Part shown: positions 1-6,858 of the stretch, piece by piece
How the letters are laid out: each line of letters starts with the position of its first letter
How positions within the stretch are numbered: the first letter of the stretch is position 1
Assembly (NCBI GenBank): GCA_017549745.1
Contig: JAFYUA010000325.1
Span: 1 to 15,369 of the forward strand
DNA from: Clostridia bacterium
GTDB lineage: Bacteria > Bacillota > Clostridia > UMGS1810
Direction: 5' to 3'
DNA: 15,369 bases
Translations under genes and position numbers: made by a program
The notes under the pieces: generated by a model
The model's input: the letters and a program-made list of their open reading frames with translations, nothing else
What the model was told of the DNA's origin: nothing
Databases searched by the model: none

Positions 1-92
1 ACCTTTTGTCTGTTGTTGAGAAGGTTGTTTGCACCGGATACAAACATATCCACCAAAGTTCTGGCATTGATTTCTCTTATCAACTGATTCAC
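1..92 (-). CDS. DAK2 (YloV/DhaL-like) domain protein, N-terminal fragment
   Basis: About 30 codons of a gene that runs off the left edge. The visible peptide contains INARTLVDMFVSGANNLL, which matches the opening of YloV-type DAK2-domain proteins; family members use the DhaL-like fold as fatty-acid-kinase or dihydroxyacetone-kinase-like subunits. The gene follows the Asp23 gene directly, and Asp23 (YloU) followed by YloV is a conserved Firmicute order, which supports the call. The start is ambiguous. A GTG at 92-90 overlaps the Asp23 stop (GTGA) and has GGAG 10 nt upstream. A TTG at 83-81 has AGGAG 8 nt upstream. Both are in frame and differ by three codons. The kinase domain itself lies outside the window, so activity cannot be judged. 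Confidence 0.8.
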   Translation of the reverse strand, partial: MNQLIREINARTLVDMFVSGANNLLNNRQK

Positions 93-460
93 TCCTGTTC
101 TTCTCCAACCCTGAAGCCTTCCACACAAACATTGACCCGATCCACATCGAGACCTGTCATGTGGCTTATCTGATATTTGACATTTTTGATTATGCTTTTG
201 CCGATGACATTGATGTTGACACCATATTCGATGATGATGTGAATATCTACCGAAACTGTGTTTTCTTCACTCACCTGCACTTTTATGCCTTTAGTGATAT
301 TTTCTTTTTTGAGAAGGCTCGCCACGCTGTCTGTTTTGGAGCGATATGCCATGCCCACCACACCGTAGGACATGGAAGCAGCATAACCCGCTATTGTGGC
401 TATAACCTCTGAATCAATGATTACATTGCCTTTTGCAAGCTCAAATTCTGCATTAGCCAT
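89..460 (-). CDS. Asp23/Gls24 family envelope stress protein (YloU-like)
   Basis: A 123-residue small soluble protein with no signal peptide or membrane segment. Family hallmarks are the N-terminal NVIIDSEVIATIAGYAA stretch, the GVVGMAYRSK segment and the C-terminal DRVNVCVEGF strand. Asp23/Gls24 proteins are abundant, linked to envelope stress or alkaline shock, and some are membrane-associated through partners; the YloU subgroup is defined mostly by its place next to the DAK2 gene, as here. The chosen ATG (460) has AAAGGA 8 nt upstream. An in-frame ATG three codons earlier (469) overlaps that site and is less likely. The start overlaps the end of the upstream ATPase gene by 8 bp and its stop overlaps the next gene, so it appears translationally coupled on both sides. 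Biochemical function is unknown. Confidence 0.88.
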   Translation of the reverse strand: MANAEFELAKGNVIIDSEVIATIAGYAASMSYGVVGMAYRSKTDSVASLLKKENITKGIKVQVSEENTVSVDIHIIIEYGVNINVIGKSIIKNVKYQISHMTGLDVDRVNVCVEGFRVGEEQE

Positions 461-2291
461 TATTATCATCCTTTCTTCCTATAGAAAAAATTGATGCATT
501 GCCGCATCCAGCGGGGACAAAAGCCTCCCTGCTGCGGCATGTGCACAGAAAAATCTGCTTTGATCGGGACATAGCGCCCAACGCATTCATCATGCGAGCG
601 CATCTGCCATCATCAAACGCAGAAAGCACATCATCTAAAAACACCGGCACACTTTCGCCCGGCGAAAGATAATCACTCACTGCCATGCGCAGTGCCAGAT
701 AAACCAGCGCCTTTGTGCCGCCGCTGAGTGATTTGACATCTTTGTAGTCACTGTTGATTTTGACCGAAGCCTCGAAGCTTTCGTTTGCCACAAGAGCGCT
801 GAATTCACCCTCCGATATGGCAGAGAGCATTTCGAATGCATCGGCACAAATCCTGGGTGCAAATTCATCTCTCATTGAGCAAAAAGCCGATTCGAGAATA
901 GAAAGAGCAGTGCGATACACCTCAAGCTTTGAATTGACCCCGCAAATTTTTTGGTTGAGATTGTCTATGGAATAGCGGAGTGCATCTGCCTTGAGCGAAA
1001 GCTCTGCATGACGCTCACCGAGCGAGGCACATCTTGATTCTAAAGCTTTGAGTTCATCAGTGCATCTTTCTTTTCTATCAATTATACCATTTAATTCCTC
1101 TTTTGTAAAGGAGTTTCTTTGCTCCTCATTTAGGTTTTTGTGTCGGACAATGTCGGGATTGGAAGCTTCAAAGCTCATAATAGAAGCTTTTATATCATCA
1201 ATGCGGCACTGCGATAGTTCAATCTGGCGCTCCAGTGCAGAGCATACGGCAGATAGCTGAGGACTGCCCTCTTTTGATTGTGGGCGGTTTTTTCTTTGGA
1301 AAATCACTGCCAAAAAGCTCACCGCTGCACCAAGAGCAGATACTGCTGTCACAAAAGCATTTTTGCCAAAAAATGCAAAAGCTACCAGTGCGATTGCCAA
1401 TCCTGAAGCTATCCATTTCACAGGAAAGCCAAATTTGAAAAAGGCGCTTTTCTCATCAGCTTGAGACAACCTGAAATCTAAAGATGCAAGCTGAGATTTG
1501 AGCCCCTCGTGATTTTCGCTCTCGCGCTCGAAATCAGACAAAAGCTCACAATACTGAAAATATCTGCCCGCTTGAGCCTCGCGGGAAAGGAGTTCATCGA
1601 GCTCACCAAGCTCTGAGCGAAGAGCTGCCTCTTTGCTTTGAAAAGATGAGAGCACATCAGCAACACGACTGAGTTCTTTTGAGGTGCTTATGAGCTCGGA
1701 ATTTTCTGAGCCAAGCTGCTTTGACAATAACGACAAAGCAGACGATGACCTCTTTGGTGAAGAAAGTGACAGGATTTTTTCCTCAAGCACTTCTTTGACT
1801 CTGCCATATGACACTGTGTCAACATTGGATTTTGAAAGGAGTGATATGATGTCATCGTCAGAATCGGTGATGGAGGCAATATCTGTGACAAAGCAGGAGT
1901 CAGAAAAAGCCTTTTCGCCCACCGAAAAAAAATGTCGCCCAGGTTCGGAAATGTTGCATAACATACCCGATGAGAGTTCCTTTATTTCGAGCCTGCGAGA
2001 CCCGTTTTTGGCACCCTCGTTTCGGTATATAATATATTTTTTGCCATTGTGTGTAAATTCTATACTACCGCTCATGGGAAGTCCGCTCCATGGCATGTAC
2101 TTTTCTTTGAATGTCATGTCACCTTTGACTTTTTTCTGACGAGTGCCATAGAACACAAACTTTATAAATGAAAGCAGCGTGCTTTTGCCGCTTTCGTTTG
2201 GAGCATAGATTATATTCAGTCCCGATGCAGGCATAATTTCAAGATTAGAAAGCTTGCCGAAACTGTCGATACTTATTTTATCAATCGTCAC
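453..2291 (-). CDS. SbcC/YhaN-like AAA ATPase with coiled coils and central membrane hairpin
   Basis: A 612-residue ABC/SMC-type ATPase. Walker A is APNESGKST (30-38), the signature LSGGT is at 522-526, and Walker B ends in D553-D554 (VFLDD). Heptad-rich, charged segments at about 185-280 and 345-480 look like coiled-coil arms. Between them are two hydrophobic stretches (about 293-308 and 312-331) that look like a membrane hairpin. No CxxC zinc hook is visible between the arms, unlike Rad50/SbcC. This layout resembles YhaN of Bacillus, but the protein is much shorter than YhaN (over 900 residues) or SbcC. The GTG at 2291 was chosen because the ATPase fold begins at once (TIDKISIDSFGKLSN) and GGAAGG lies just upstream; the longer reading frame to 2369 adds 26 unrelated residues. 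It overlaps the phosphoesterase gene by 11 bp, so the two probably form a nuclease-type complex. The substrate is unknown. Confidence 0.85.
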   Translation of the reverse strand: MTIDKISIDSFGKLSNLEIMPASGLNIIYAPNESGKSTLLSFIKFVFYGTRQKKVKGDMTFKEKYMPWSGLPMSGSIEFTHNGKKYIIYRNEGAKNGSRRLEIKELSSGMLCNISEPGRHFFSVGEKAFSDSCFVTDIASITDSDDDIISLLSKSNVDTVSYGRVKEVLEEKILSLSSPKRSSSALSLLSKQLGSENSELISTSKELSRVADVLSSFQSKEAALRSELGELDELLSREAQAGRYFQYCELLSDFERESENHEGLKSQLASLDFRLSQADEKSAFFKFGFPVKWIASGLAIALVAFAFFGKNAFVTAVSALGAAVSFLAVIFQRKNRPQSKEGSPQLSAVCSALERQIELSQCRIDDIKASIMSFEASNPDIVRHKNLNEEQRNSFTKEELNGIIDRKERCTDELKALESRCASLGERHAELSLKADALRYSIDNLNQKICGVNSKLEVYRTALSILESAFCSMRDEFAPRICADAFEMLSAISEGEFSALVANESFEASVKINSDYKDVKSLSGGTKALVYLALRMAVSDYLSPGESVPVFLDDVLSAFDDGRCARMMNALGAMSRSKQIFLCTCRSREAFVPAGCGNASIFSIGRKDDNNG

Positions 2292-3390
2292 GGGATCCCT
2301 TCCTTCCGTCAAACAAATCGAAAAGCAAGGCACACGCTTTGCGATAAAGCTCACAATCACCAGCATCACAGCTGCGCAGAAGCTTCATCGTCTCTCTGGC
2401 GCACTGCCCCTTTAAGGTTGGCTGGTCGGCATATTCCTCCAGGCTCAGCGAGGTGTGAGTGCCGTCTATGACAGTGGTGTGGAACGAATCACAAAAAGAA
2501 GCAAGCCGGTCGCTTTGGAGCACAGAGCTTATTTTGTTGTCACCTGTGAGAGTTATGCGATATATGTCATTTTTGCATGTGACCACCGCTCCAATCGCTT
2601 CAATAAGGGTTGGGTAATCTGTAATGTCTGACACATCTATGGTTTCATCGGCATACTTTCTTTTGGCAAGAGGCACAAAGCTTAAGTCCACATCGTTTTT
2701 ACTGACTGTGCCGCAAAGGTAGCCCTTGTCACCACATTCATCAAATCCGCGCGGCTCAGGGATGCCTGAGTAAGCATAGCAAAGCTTGCCAAAATGGCGA
2801 ATGCCCGAACAATCATGCACATGGCCAAGCGCTGCATAATCAAAGCCTGCCTCTTCTAAAGCTGAAAGAGAGATGGGATTGTAGGAAGAAATGCCGCTTT
2901 CGGTGAGCTCGCCATGAACACACAAAAGATTAATGAGTGAAGGATTGCAAGGCATGAGGCCATCAAGCAAAGGGGTTTGCTGGTGGGAAGAGGCAAAGGA
3001 AATGCCATGCACACACACATCAAGCTCAGGCAAAATGACAGATTCAGGAAATTCGGGACCGAAAATGTGCAGATTTGGCGGGCAGTTTTGCACGCAATAG
3101 TCAATAACAGGGCTTATGTATGGGTCATGATTGCCGCATGAGTAAAAAAACCGAGTGTGCGGGCAAGAAGCTATTGCTCCAAGAAACATATCGGCTATGT
3201 GCAAAGGAGGATTAGGCGAGTCAAAAACAACGCCGCTCAAAAGCACAACATCATAGTCACATGCTGACTTCAGAGCACTTATGCAGGTGTATTCTATTTC
3301 ACGAGTGCGCATTATATTTTTGGGCGCATCAAAAGCCGACACAGTGCTTCCAAGGTGCATGTCGGCAATATGAATAATCGAGACAGGCAC
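2281..3390 (-). CDS. Calcineurin-like DNA repair exonuclease family protein (SbcD/YhaO-like)
   Basis: A 369-residue metallophosphoesterase and the likely partner of the ATPase encoded next. Motif I is D10-M-H12. Motif III is GNHD (N87, H88). Motif IV is VHGE (H159). Motif V is GHVH (H190, H192). Motif II normally reads GDxxD, but here it is GVVFD, with Val54 (codon GTT at 3229-3231) in place of the metal-bridging Asp. By analogy with Mre11/SbcD that Asp contacts both metals, so activity may be lost or altered; this is inference. The C-terminal third (about 215-369) is the family's capping/partner-binding region. The GTG start has AGGAGG (3399-3404) 8 nt upstream, and a strong promoter lies at 3432-3460. 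It is the first gene of the leftward operon. Family members process DNA ends in the cytoplasm. Confidence 0.86.
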   Translation of the reverse strand: MPVSIIHIADMHLGSTVSAFDAPKNIMRTREIEYTCISALKSACDYDVVLLSGVVFDSPNPPLHIADMFLGAIASCPHTRFFYSCGNHDPYISPVIDYCVQNCPPNLHIFGPEFPESVILPELDVCVHGISFASSHQQTPLLDGLMPCNPSLINLLCVHGELTESGISSYNPISLSALEEAGFDYAALGHVHDCSGIRHFGKLCYAYSGIPEPRGFDECGDKGYLCGTVSKNDVDLSFVPLAKRKYADETIDVSDITDYPTLIEAIGAVVTCKNDIYRITLTGDNKISSVLQSDRLASFCDSFHTTVIDGTHTSLSLEEYADQPTLKGQCARETMKLLRSCDAGDCELYRKACALLFDLFDGRKGSRDD

Positions 3391-3431
3391 TACAATACCC
3401 TCCTTGTCACTATATCATATATATAGTATTC

Positions 3432-3460
3432 ATTTTAGCATTTAGCAAGGTAAAAGTCAA
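3432..3460 (-). promoter_or_regulatory. Sigma-A-type promoter of the phosphoesterase/ATPase/Asp23 operon
   Basis: On the minus strand, TTGACT (3460-3455), a 17-bp spacer and TAAAAT (3437-3432) match the vegetative consensus at 5/6 and 5/6 positions. Transcription would start near 3425, about 35 nt before the GTG start. It stands back to back with the promoter of the fusion gene, with 19 bp between the two -35 boxes. Confidence 0.75.
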
Positions 3461-3479
3461 TAAAACTGTGTGTGAATTA

Positions 3480-3508
3480 TTGACACACGCCATGTTATTT
3501 GATATAAT
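3480..3508 (+). promoter_or_regulatory. Perfect-consensus sigma-A-type promoter of the TIM-barrel/acyl-CoA synthetase fusion
   Basis: TTGACA (3480-3485), exactly 17 bp, then TATAAT (3503-3508): a full match to the vegetative consensus. Transcription should begin near 3514-3516, at the left edge of the palindrome described next. A promoter this strong usually needs a repressor, which fits the operator-like site. Confidence 0.82.
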
Positions 3509-3513
3509 TACTT

Positions 3514-3535
3514 TTAATTTACATTTGTAAATTAA
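3514..3535. promoter_or_regulatory. 22-bp perfect palindrome at the transcription start, putative operator
   Basis: The arms TTAATTTACA and TGTAAATTAA flank a TT centre and pair perfectly over 10 bp. The site begins about 6 bp after the -10 box, so a bound protein would block initiation or clearance. Its centre has the form TACA-N2-TGTA, also the core of operators bound by the BlaI/MecI/CopY family. No such regulator is encoded in the window, so the binding protein is unknown. The arms are AT-rich with a 2-nt loop and no U-run, which argues against a terminator. Confidence 0.55.
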
Positions 3536-3558
3536 GGATTAAGAAAGGATGATGTATA

Positions 3559-6084
3559 ATGAAGATCGCATTTTCTACACTGTGTTGTCCGAATTATGAG
3601 TGGAAAGAAATTTTTTCTATGGCCACTGACCTTGGTTTTGACGGCATAGAGGTGCGTCATATTCAGGAAGACGAAGCAAAATCGCCTTTTGCATATGACA
3701 AATGTGATGAAACCGCTGAAACTTTGAAAAAAATGAAGATAGAAATACCATGTCTATCAACAGGCGGCTGTCTAAAGCTATCTGATACATGGGAAGAGAC
3801 AAAAGCGGAAATTCTAACATACATCGCCATTGCATCAAAGGTGGGTGCAAAATATATCCGCATACTCGCAGACCAGCACGAAAGTCCTGAAGGCGAAGTG
3901 GATGACGAAGCTGTTTGCGCTAAGATAAAAGAGTTGGTCAGTGCAGCAGAAGAAAGCGGCGTTACACTGCTTGTGGAAACCAATGGTGTGTATGCCGATA
4001 CTTCCAGACTATGCAACCTGTTAAACTCTGTGGCAAGTGACAATGTGGCAGCACTGTGGGATGTGCATCACCCATACAGATTCTTTGGTGAAACACCCGA
4101 GACCACCCTCACCAATCTTGGTGCATACATAAAGCATGTGCATGTAAAGGATTCGCTCATGGGCGAAAACGGCAAGCCTGCATACAAAATCATAGGCGAG
4201 GGCGATATCCCCCTCGATGATATAATGATGGCACTCAAATCCATTAATTATGAAGGCTATGTGACTCTCGAATGGGTAAAAAGATGGTATCCCGACCTCA
4301 TTGATGCATGCATCATCTTCCCCAATTTTGTTGACTACATGAGAGCATACACAGGAAGTTCACTTAGAGGAACAAGACTTCAGGACAACCTCAGAGGCAC
4401 AGGCAAATATGTGTGGCCCAAAGAGACAATTCTTGACCTGACTTTCCCTCAGATTCTTGACCGCATGGTTGAAGAATTCCCTGACCAGTATGCATTCAGA
4501 TATACAACTCTTGACTACACCAGAACCTACAAAGAATTCCGCGACGATGTGGACACCTTTGCAAGAGCGCTTATCGCAATGGGTGTGAAACCCGGTGACC
4601 ATGTTGCCATATGGGCTACCAATGTGCCGGCGTGGTATCTGACATTCTGGGCAAGTGTGAAAATCGGTGCTGTGCTTGTGACAGTAAACACCGCCTACAA
4701 GGTGTATGAAGCAGAATATCTGCTCAAGCAGTCCGACACTCATACCCTTGTCATGATAGATGGCTACAAAACAAGCAACTATGTTGAAATAATAAACGAG
4801 CTTTGCCCTGAGCTTGCAAGCCTCAAAAGCGGTCAGCAGCTTCACTCAAAGCGCCTGCCGTTTTTGCGCAATGTAATCACAGTAGATTGCGAGGTGCCCG
4901 GTTGCTACACATGGGACCAGGCAATTGCAAGAGCCGATGAAGTGAGCGTGGAAGAAGTATATCGCCGCGCTGCAGCAATCAACAAAAACGATGTGTGCAA
5001 CATGCAGTACACCTCGGGCACAACAGGCTTTCCAAAGGGTGTTATGCTCACCCACTACAATGTAGTAAACAACGGCAAAGCAATAGGCGATTGCATGGAC
5101 CTTTCAACTGCAGACCGCATGATGATACAGGTGCCTATGTTCCACTGCTTTGGCATGGTGCTGGCAATGACAGCTTCGATGACACATGGTGTAACCATGT
5201 CGCCCATTCCTGCATTTTCACCGAGAAGGGGTCTTGACTGCATAAACCGCGAAAAAATCACCTGCTTCCATGGTGTGCCCACAATGTTCATTGCAATGCT
5301 TGGGCATGAGGATTTTGACAAAACTGATTTTTCACATATGAGAACAGGCATCATGGCAGGCTCCCCCTGCCCCATTCAAACGATGAAAGAAGTCATCGAA
5401 AAAATGCACATGCCTGAAATCTGCATCACCTACGGTCAGACGGAGGCATCACCTGCCACCACAATGAGCAAAACCACCGATTCTATCGAAACCCGTGTAA
5501 ACACAGTGGGCAGCCCGATATTTGGTGTGGAATGCAAGATTGTGGACCCTGAAACTGGTGAAGACCTGCCCGACAATGTGGACGGCGAATTTGTGGCAAG
5601 AGGCTACAACATCATGAAGGGCTACTACAAAATGCCTGCCGCAACAGCTGCAGCAATAGACAAAGACGGTTGGCTCCATTCGGGCGACCTTGCACGCAGA
5701 ACTCCCGAGGGTTATTACAAAATAACAGGCAGAATAAAGGACATGATTATCCGCGGAGGCGAAAACCTCTATCCAAAGGAGATTGAAGACTTTATCTACA
5801 CTCACCCTGAGGTAAGCGATGTGCAGGTGATTGGTGTGCCTGACAAGCAGTATGGCGAAGAAGCTATGGCGTGTGTTATTGTCAAAGAAGGTTCATCTCT
5901 TACAGAAGAAAGCTTAAGAGAGTTCATTGTGGCAAACATAGCCAAACACAAAGTGCCGCGCTACATAAGATTTGTAGACAGCTTCCCCATGAACGCTGCA
6001 GGCAAAATTCTCAAGTATAAAATGAGAGAAGAAGCAATCGAGTATCTTGGTCTTCAAGATGCAAGCAAGATTGTTACTGCATAA
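3559..6084 (+). CDS. Fusion: xylose-isomerase-like TIM barrel + acyl-CoA synthetase (AMP-binding)
   Basis: An 841-residue two-domain protein. Residues 1-265 form a sugar isomerase/epimerase-type TIM barrel with the expected metal-site residues: E140 (LVETN), D168 (LWDVHH), H193/H195 (KHVHVKD) and E238 (TLEW). After a linker (about 266-290), residues 291-841 form an ANL-superfamily acyl-CoA synthetase. It has the P-loop YTSGTTGFPKG (484-494), YGQTE (625-629), the ribose-binding Asp in HSGD (D710), ITGRIKD with R725, the hinge region after it, and the C-terminal catalytic Lys (K817 in NAAGKILKY). All catalytic motifs look intact in both halves. The reading frame is continuous, with no internal stop or restart. 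The second half resembles FadD-like medium/long-chain fatty acid CoA ligases; the substrate cannot be read from sequence. AAAGGA sits 9 nt before the ATG. It has its own strong promoter with a palindrome and its own terminator, so it is monocistronic. Confidence 0.9.
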   Translation: MKIAFSTLCCPNYEWKEIFSMATDLGFDGIEVRHIQEDEAKSPFAYDKCDETAETLKKMKIEIPCLSTGGCLKLSDTWEETKAEILTYIAIASKVGAKYIRILADQHESPEGEVDDEAVCAKIKELVSAAEESGVTLLVETNGVYADTSRLCNLLNSVASDNVAALWDVHHPYRFFGETPETTLTNLGAYIKHVHVKDSLMGENGKPAYKIIGEGDIPLDDIMMALKSINYEGYVTLEWVKRWYPDLIDACIIFPNFVDYMRAYTGSSLRGTRLQDNLRGTGKYVWPKETILDLTFPQILDRMVEEFPDQYAFRYTTLDYTRTYKEFRDDVDTFARALIAMGVKPGDHVAIWATNVPAWYLTFWASVKIGAVLVTVNTAYKVYEAEYLLKQSDTHTLVMIDGYKTSNYVEIINELCPELASLKSGQQLHSKRLPFLRNVITVDCEVPGCYTWDQAIARADEVSVEEVYRRAAAINKNDVCNMQYTSGTTGFPKGVMLTHYNVVNNGKAIGDCMDLSTADRMMIQVPMFHCFGMVLAMTASMTHGVTMSPIPAFSPRRGLDCINREKITCFHGVPTMFIAMLGHEDFDKTDFSHMRTGIMAGSPCPIQTMKEVIEKMHMPEICITYGQTEASPATTMSKTTDSIETRVNTVGSPIFGVECKIVDPETGEDLPDNVDGEFVARGYNIMKGYYKMPAATAAAIDKDGWLHSGDLARRTPEGYYKITGRIKDMIIRGGENLYPKEIEDFIYTHPEVSDVQVIGVPDKQYGEEAMACVIVKEGSSLTEESLREFIVANIAKHKVPRYIRFVDSFPMNAAGKILKYKMREEAIEYLGLQDASKIVTA

Positions 6085-6093
6085 CCAAAACTT

Positions 6094-6137
6094 AAAAAGC
6101 TTAGCAGTTGGAAAAACTCCAACCGCTAAGCTTTTTT
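6094..6137. terminator. Bidirectional intrinsic terminator between convergent genes
   Basis: AAAAAGCTTAGC pairs with GCTAAGCTTTTT, then after one A/C mismatch GTTGGA pairs with TCCAAC around the loop AAAAC. There is a T-run on the plus-strand side and an A-run at the other end that gives a U-run on the minus strand. It serves the fusion gene (stop 6082-6084) and the HAD gene, whose TAA (6138-6136) lies inside the T-run. Confidence 0.88.
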
Positions 6138-6858
6138 ATAATAATTCTGATATAATCTTTGGAAAATCCTCATAATTGTCTATGGTCAAAAAATTAAAAT
6201 CAGATTTATATACCGATTCATCATTTCCTCCAATGCCATAATCATCACCTATGAAGACCACATTTTCGTGACTGAGATTATTTTCTTTGCAGTAAAGATC
6301 GAGTGCATGATATTTATTGTAGGGCTTTGGCGCCATGTCAAATGACGATGACCCTCCCACAAACACGCTGTAATCTGAAAAAGCAGATACCACCTCGTCA
6401 TATATTTTGCGCCTCTTGGTTCTGTCGGGGTCAAAGGCAAGCTTATCTGCCTGATTGGCTTTTGTGCCGAGAAGCGCAAATGTGACGCAGCCCGACGGAT
6501 GATATTCCACACTTTCGCCGCAAAAATGAGTGTAGCCAAACTTCTGGCGCAAATAATTCACCTTTTGCTCTATGCTTTCTCTGTCACATTCAAAGCACAG
6601 GTCTTTGACAAGGTCTATTGATTTGGAGTTGGCGTTGTATCTGCCAAACTGCAAGCCATAGTTGCCTATAATGTCAAGCGGATAGTGCTCCATTTGATTG
6701 AATATGCGCATGACCTGCCCTGCTCCCACCATGAGAAGCTTGTATTTTTGAGAAAGCTTGTCAAGAGCAGCCCTGTTGGCAGGTGTTAATGGCTGCTTAT
6801 GCTGAGTGAGAGTGCCATCCAAATCCATGGCTATGAGTCTGATTTTTTCTTTGTTCAT
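6136..6858 (-). CDS. HAD-IIB hydrolase resembling eukaryotic-type phosphomannomutase
   Basis: A 240-residue HAD-superfamily protein with a C2-type cap. Motif I is D12-L-D14-G-T with LTQ following (nucleophile D12, acid/base D14). Motif III is probably K182 (PYNKYHAL). Motif IV is GDDYGIGGND (D205, D206, N212, D213). The order and spacing of NYGLQ, a YHPSG segment, SSFDMAPKPYNK and the GGND motif parallel eukaryotic phosphomannomutases (ENGL, FRNGM, SFDVFPDGWDK, PGGND). A mutase or a sugar/polyol-phosphate phosphatase are both possible. The motif II region reads MVGAGQ, without the usual Ser/Thr. The ATG overlaps the dehydrogenase stop (TAATG), so expression is coupled. Context suggests it acts on a phosphate linked to glycerol-1-phosphate metabolism, which is inference. 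Confidence 0.8.
   Translation of the reverse strand: MNKEKIRLIAMDLDGTLTQHKQPLTPANRAALDKLSQKYKLLMVGAGQVMRIFNQMEHYPLDIIGNYGLQFGRYNANSKSIDLVKDLCFECDRESIEQKVNYLRQKFGYTHFCGESVEYHPSGCVTFALLGTKANQADKLAFDPDRTKRRKIYDEVVSAFSDYSVFVGGSSSFDMAPKPYNKYHALDLYCKENNLSHENVVFIGDDYGIGGNDESVYKSDFNFLTIDNYEDFPKIISELL

Noticed and set aside
1684..2139. 151-codon plus-strand open frame opposite the ATPase gene
   Set aside because: A shadow of the Walker A-containing region on the minus strand, Ser-rich and without motifs.
2292..2369. N-terminal extension of the ATPase gene
   Set aside because: The 26 extra residues have no family similarity and lie in the phosphoesterase gene; the GTG at 2291 with GGAAGG upstream fits the fold start.
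3514..3535. Palindrome considered as an intrinsic terminator or riboswitch stem
   Set aside because: AT-only arms with a 2-nt loop would make an unstable hairpin, and no T-run follows; its position at the start site fits an operator better.
4350..4420. Possible gene boundary between the TIM barrel and the acyl-CoA synthetase
   Set aside because: The frame is continuous across the junction with no stop, no convincing ribosome site and no promoter, so a single fused gene is preferred.
4360..4845. 161-codon minus-strand open frame inside the acyl-CoA synthetase domain
   Set aside because: It lies fully opposite a well-conserved domain with intact motifs; the composition is that of an antisense shadow and no family is recognisable.
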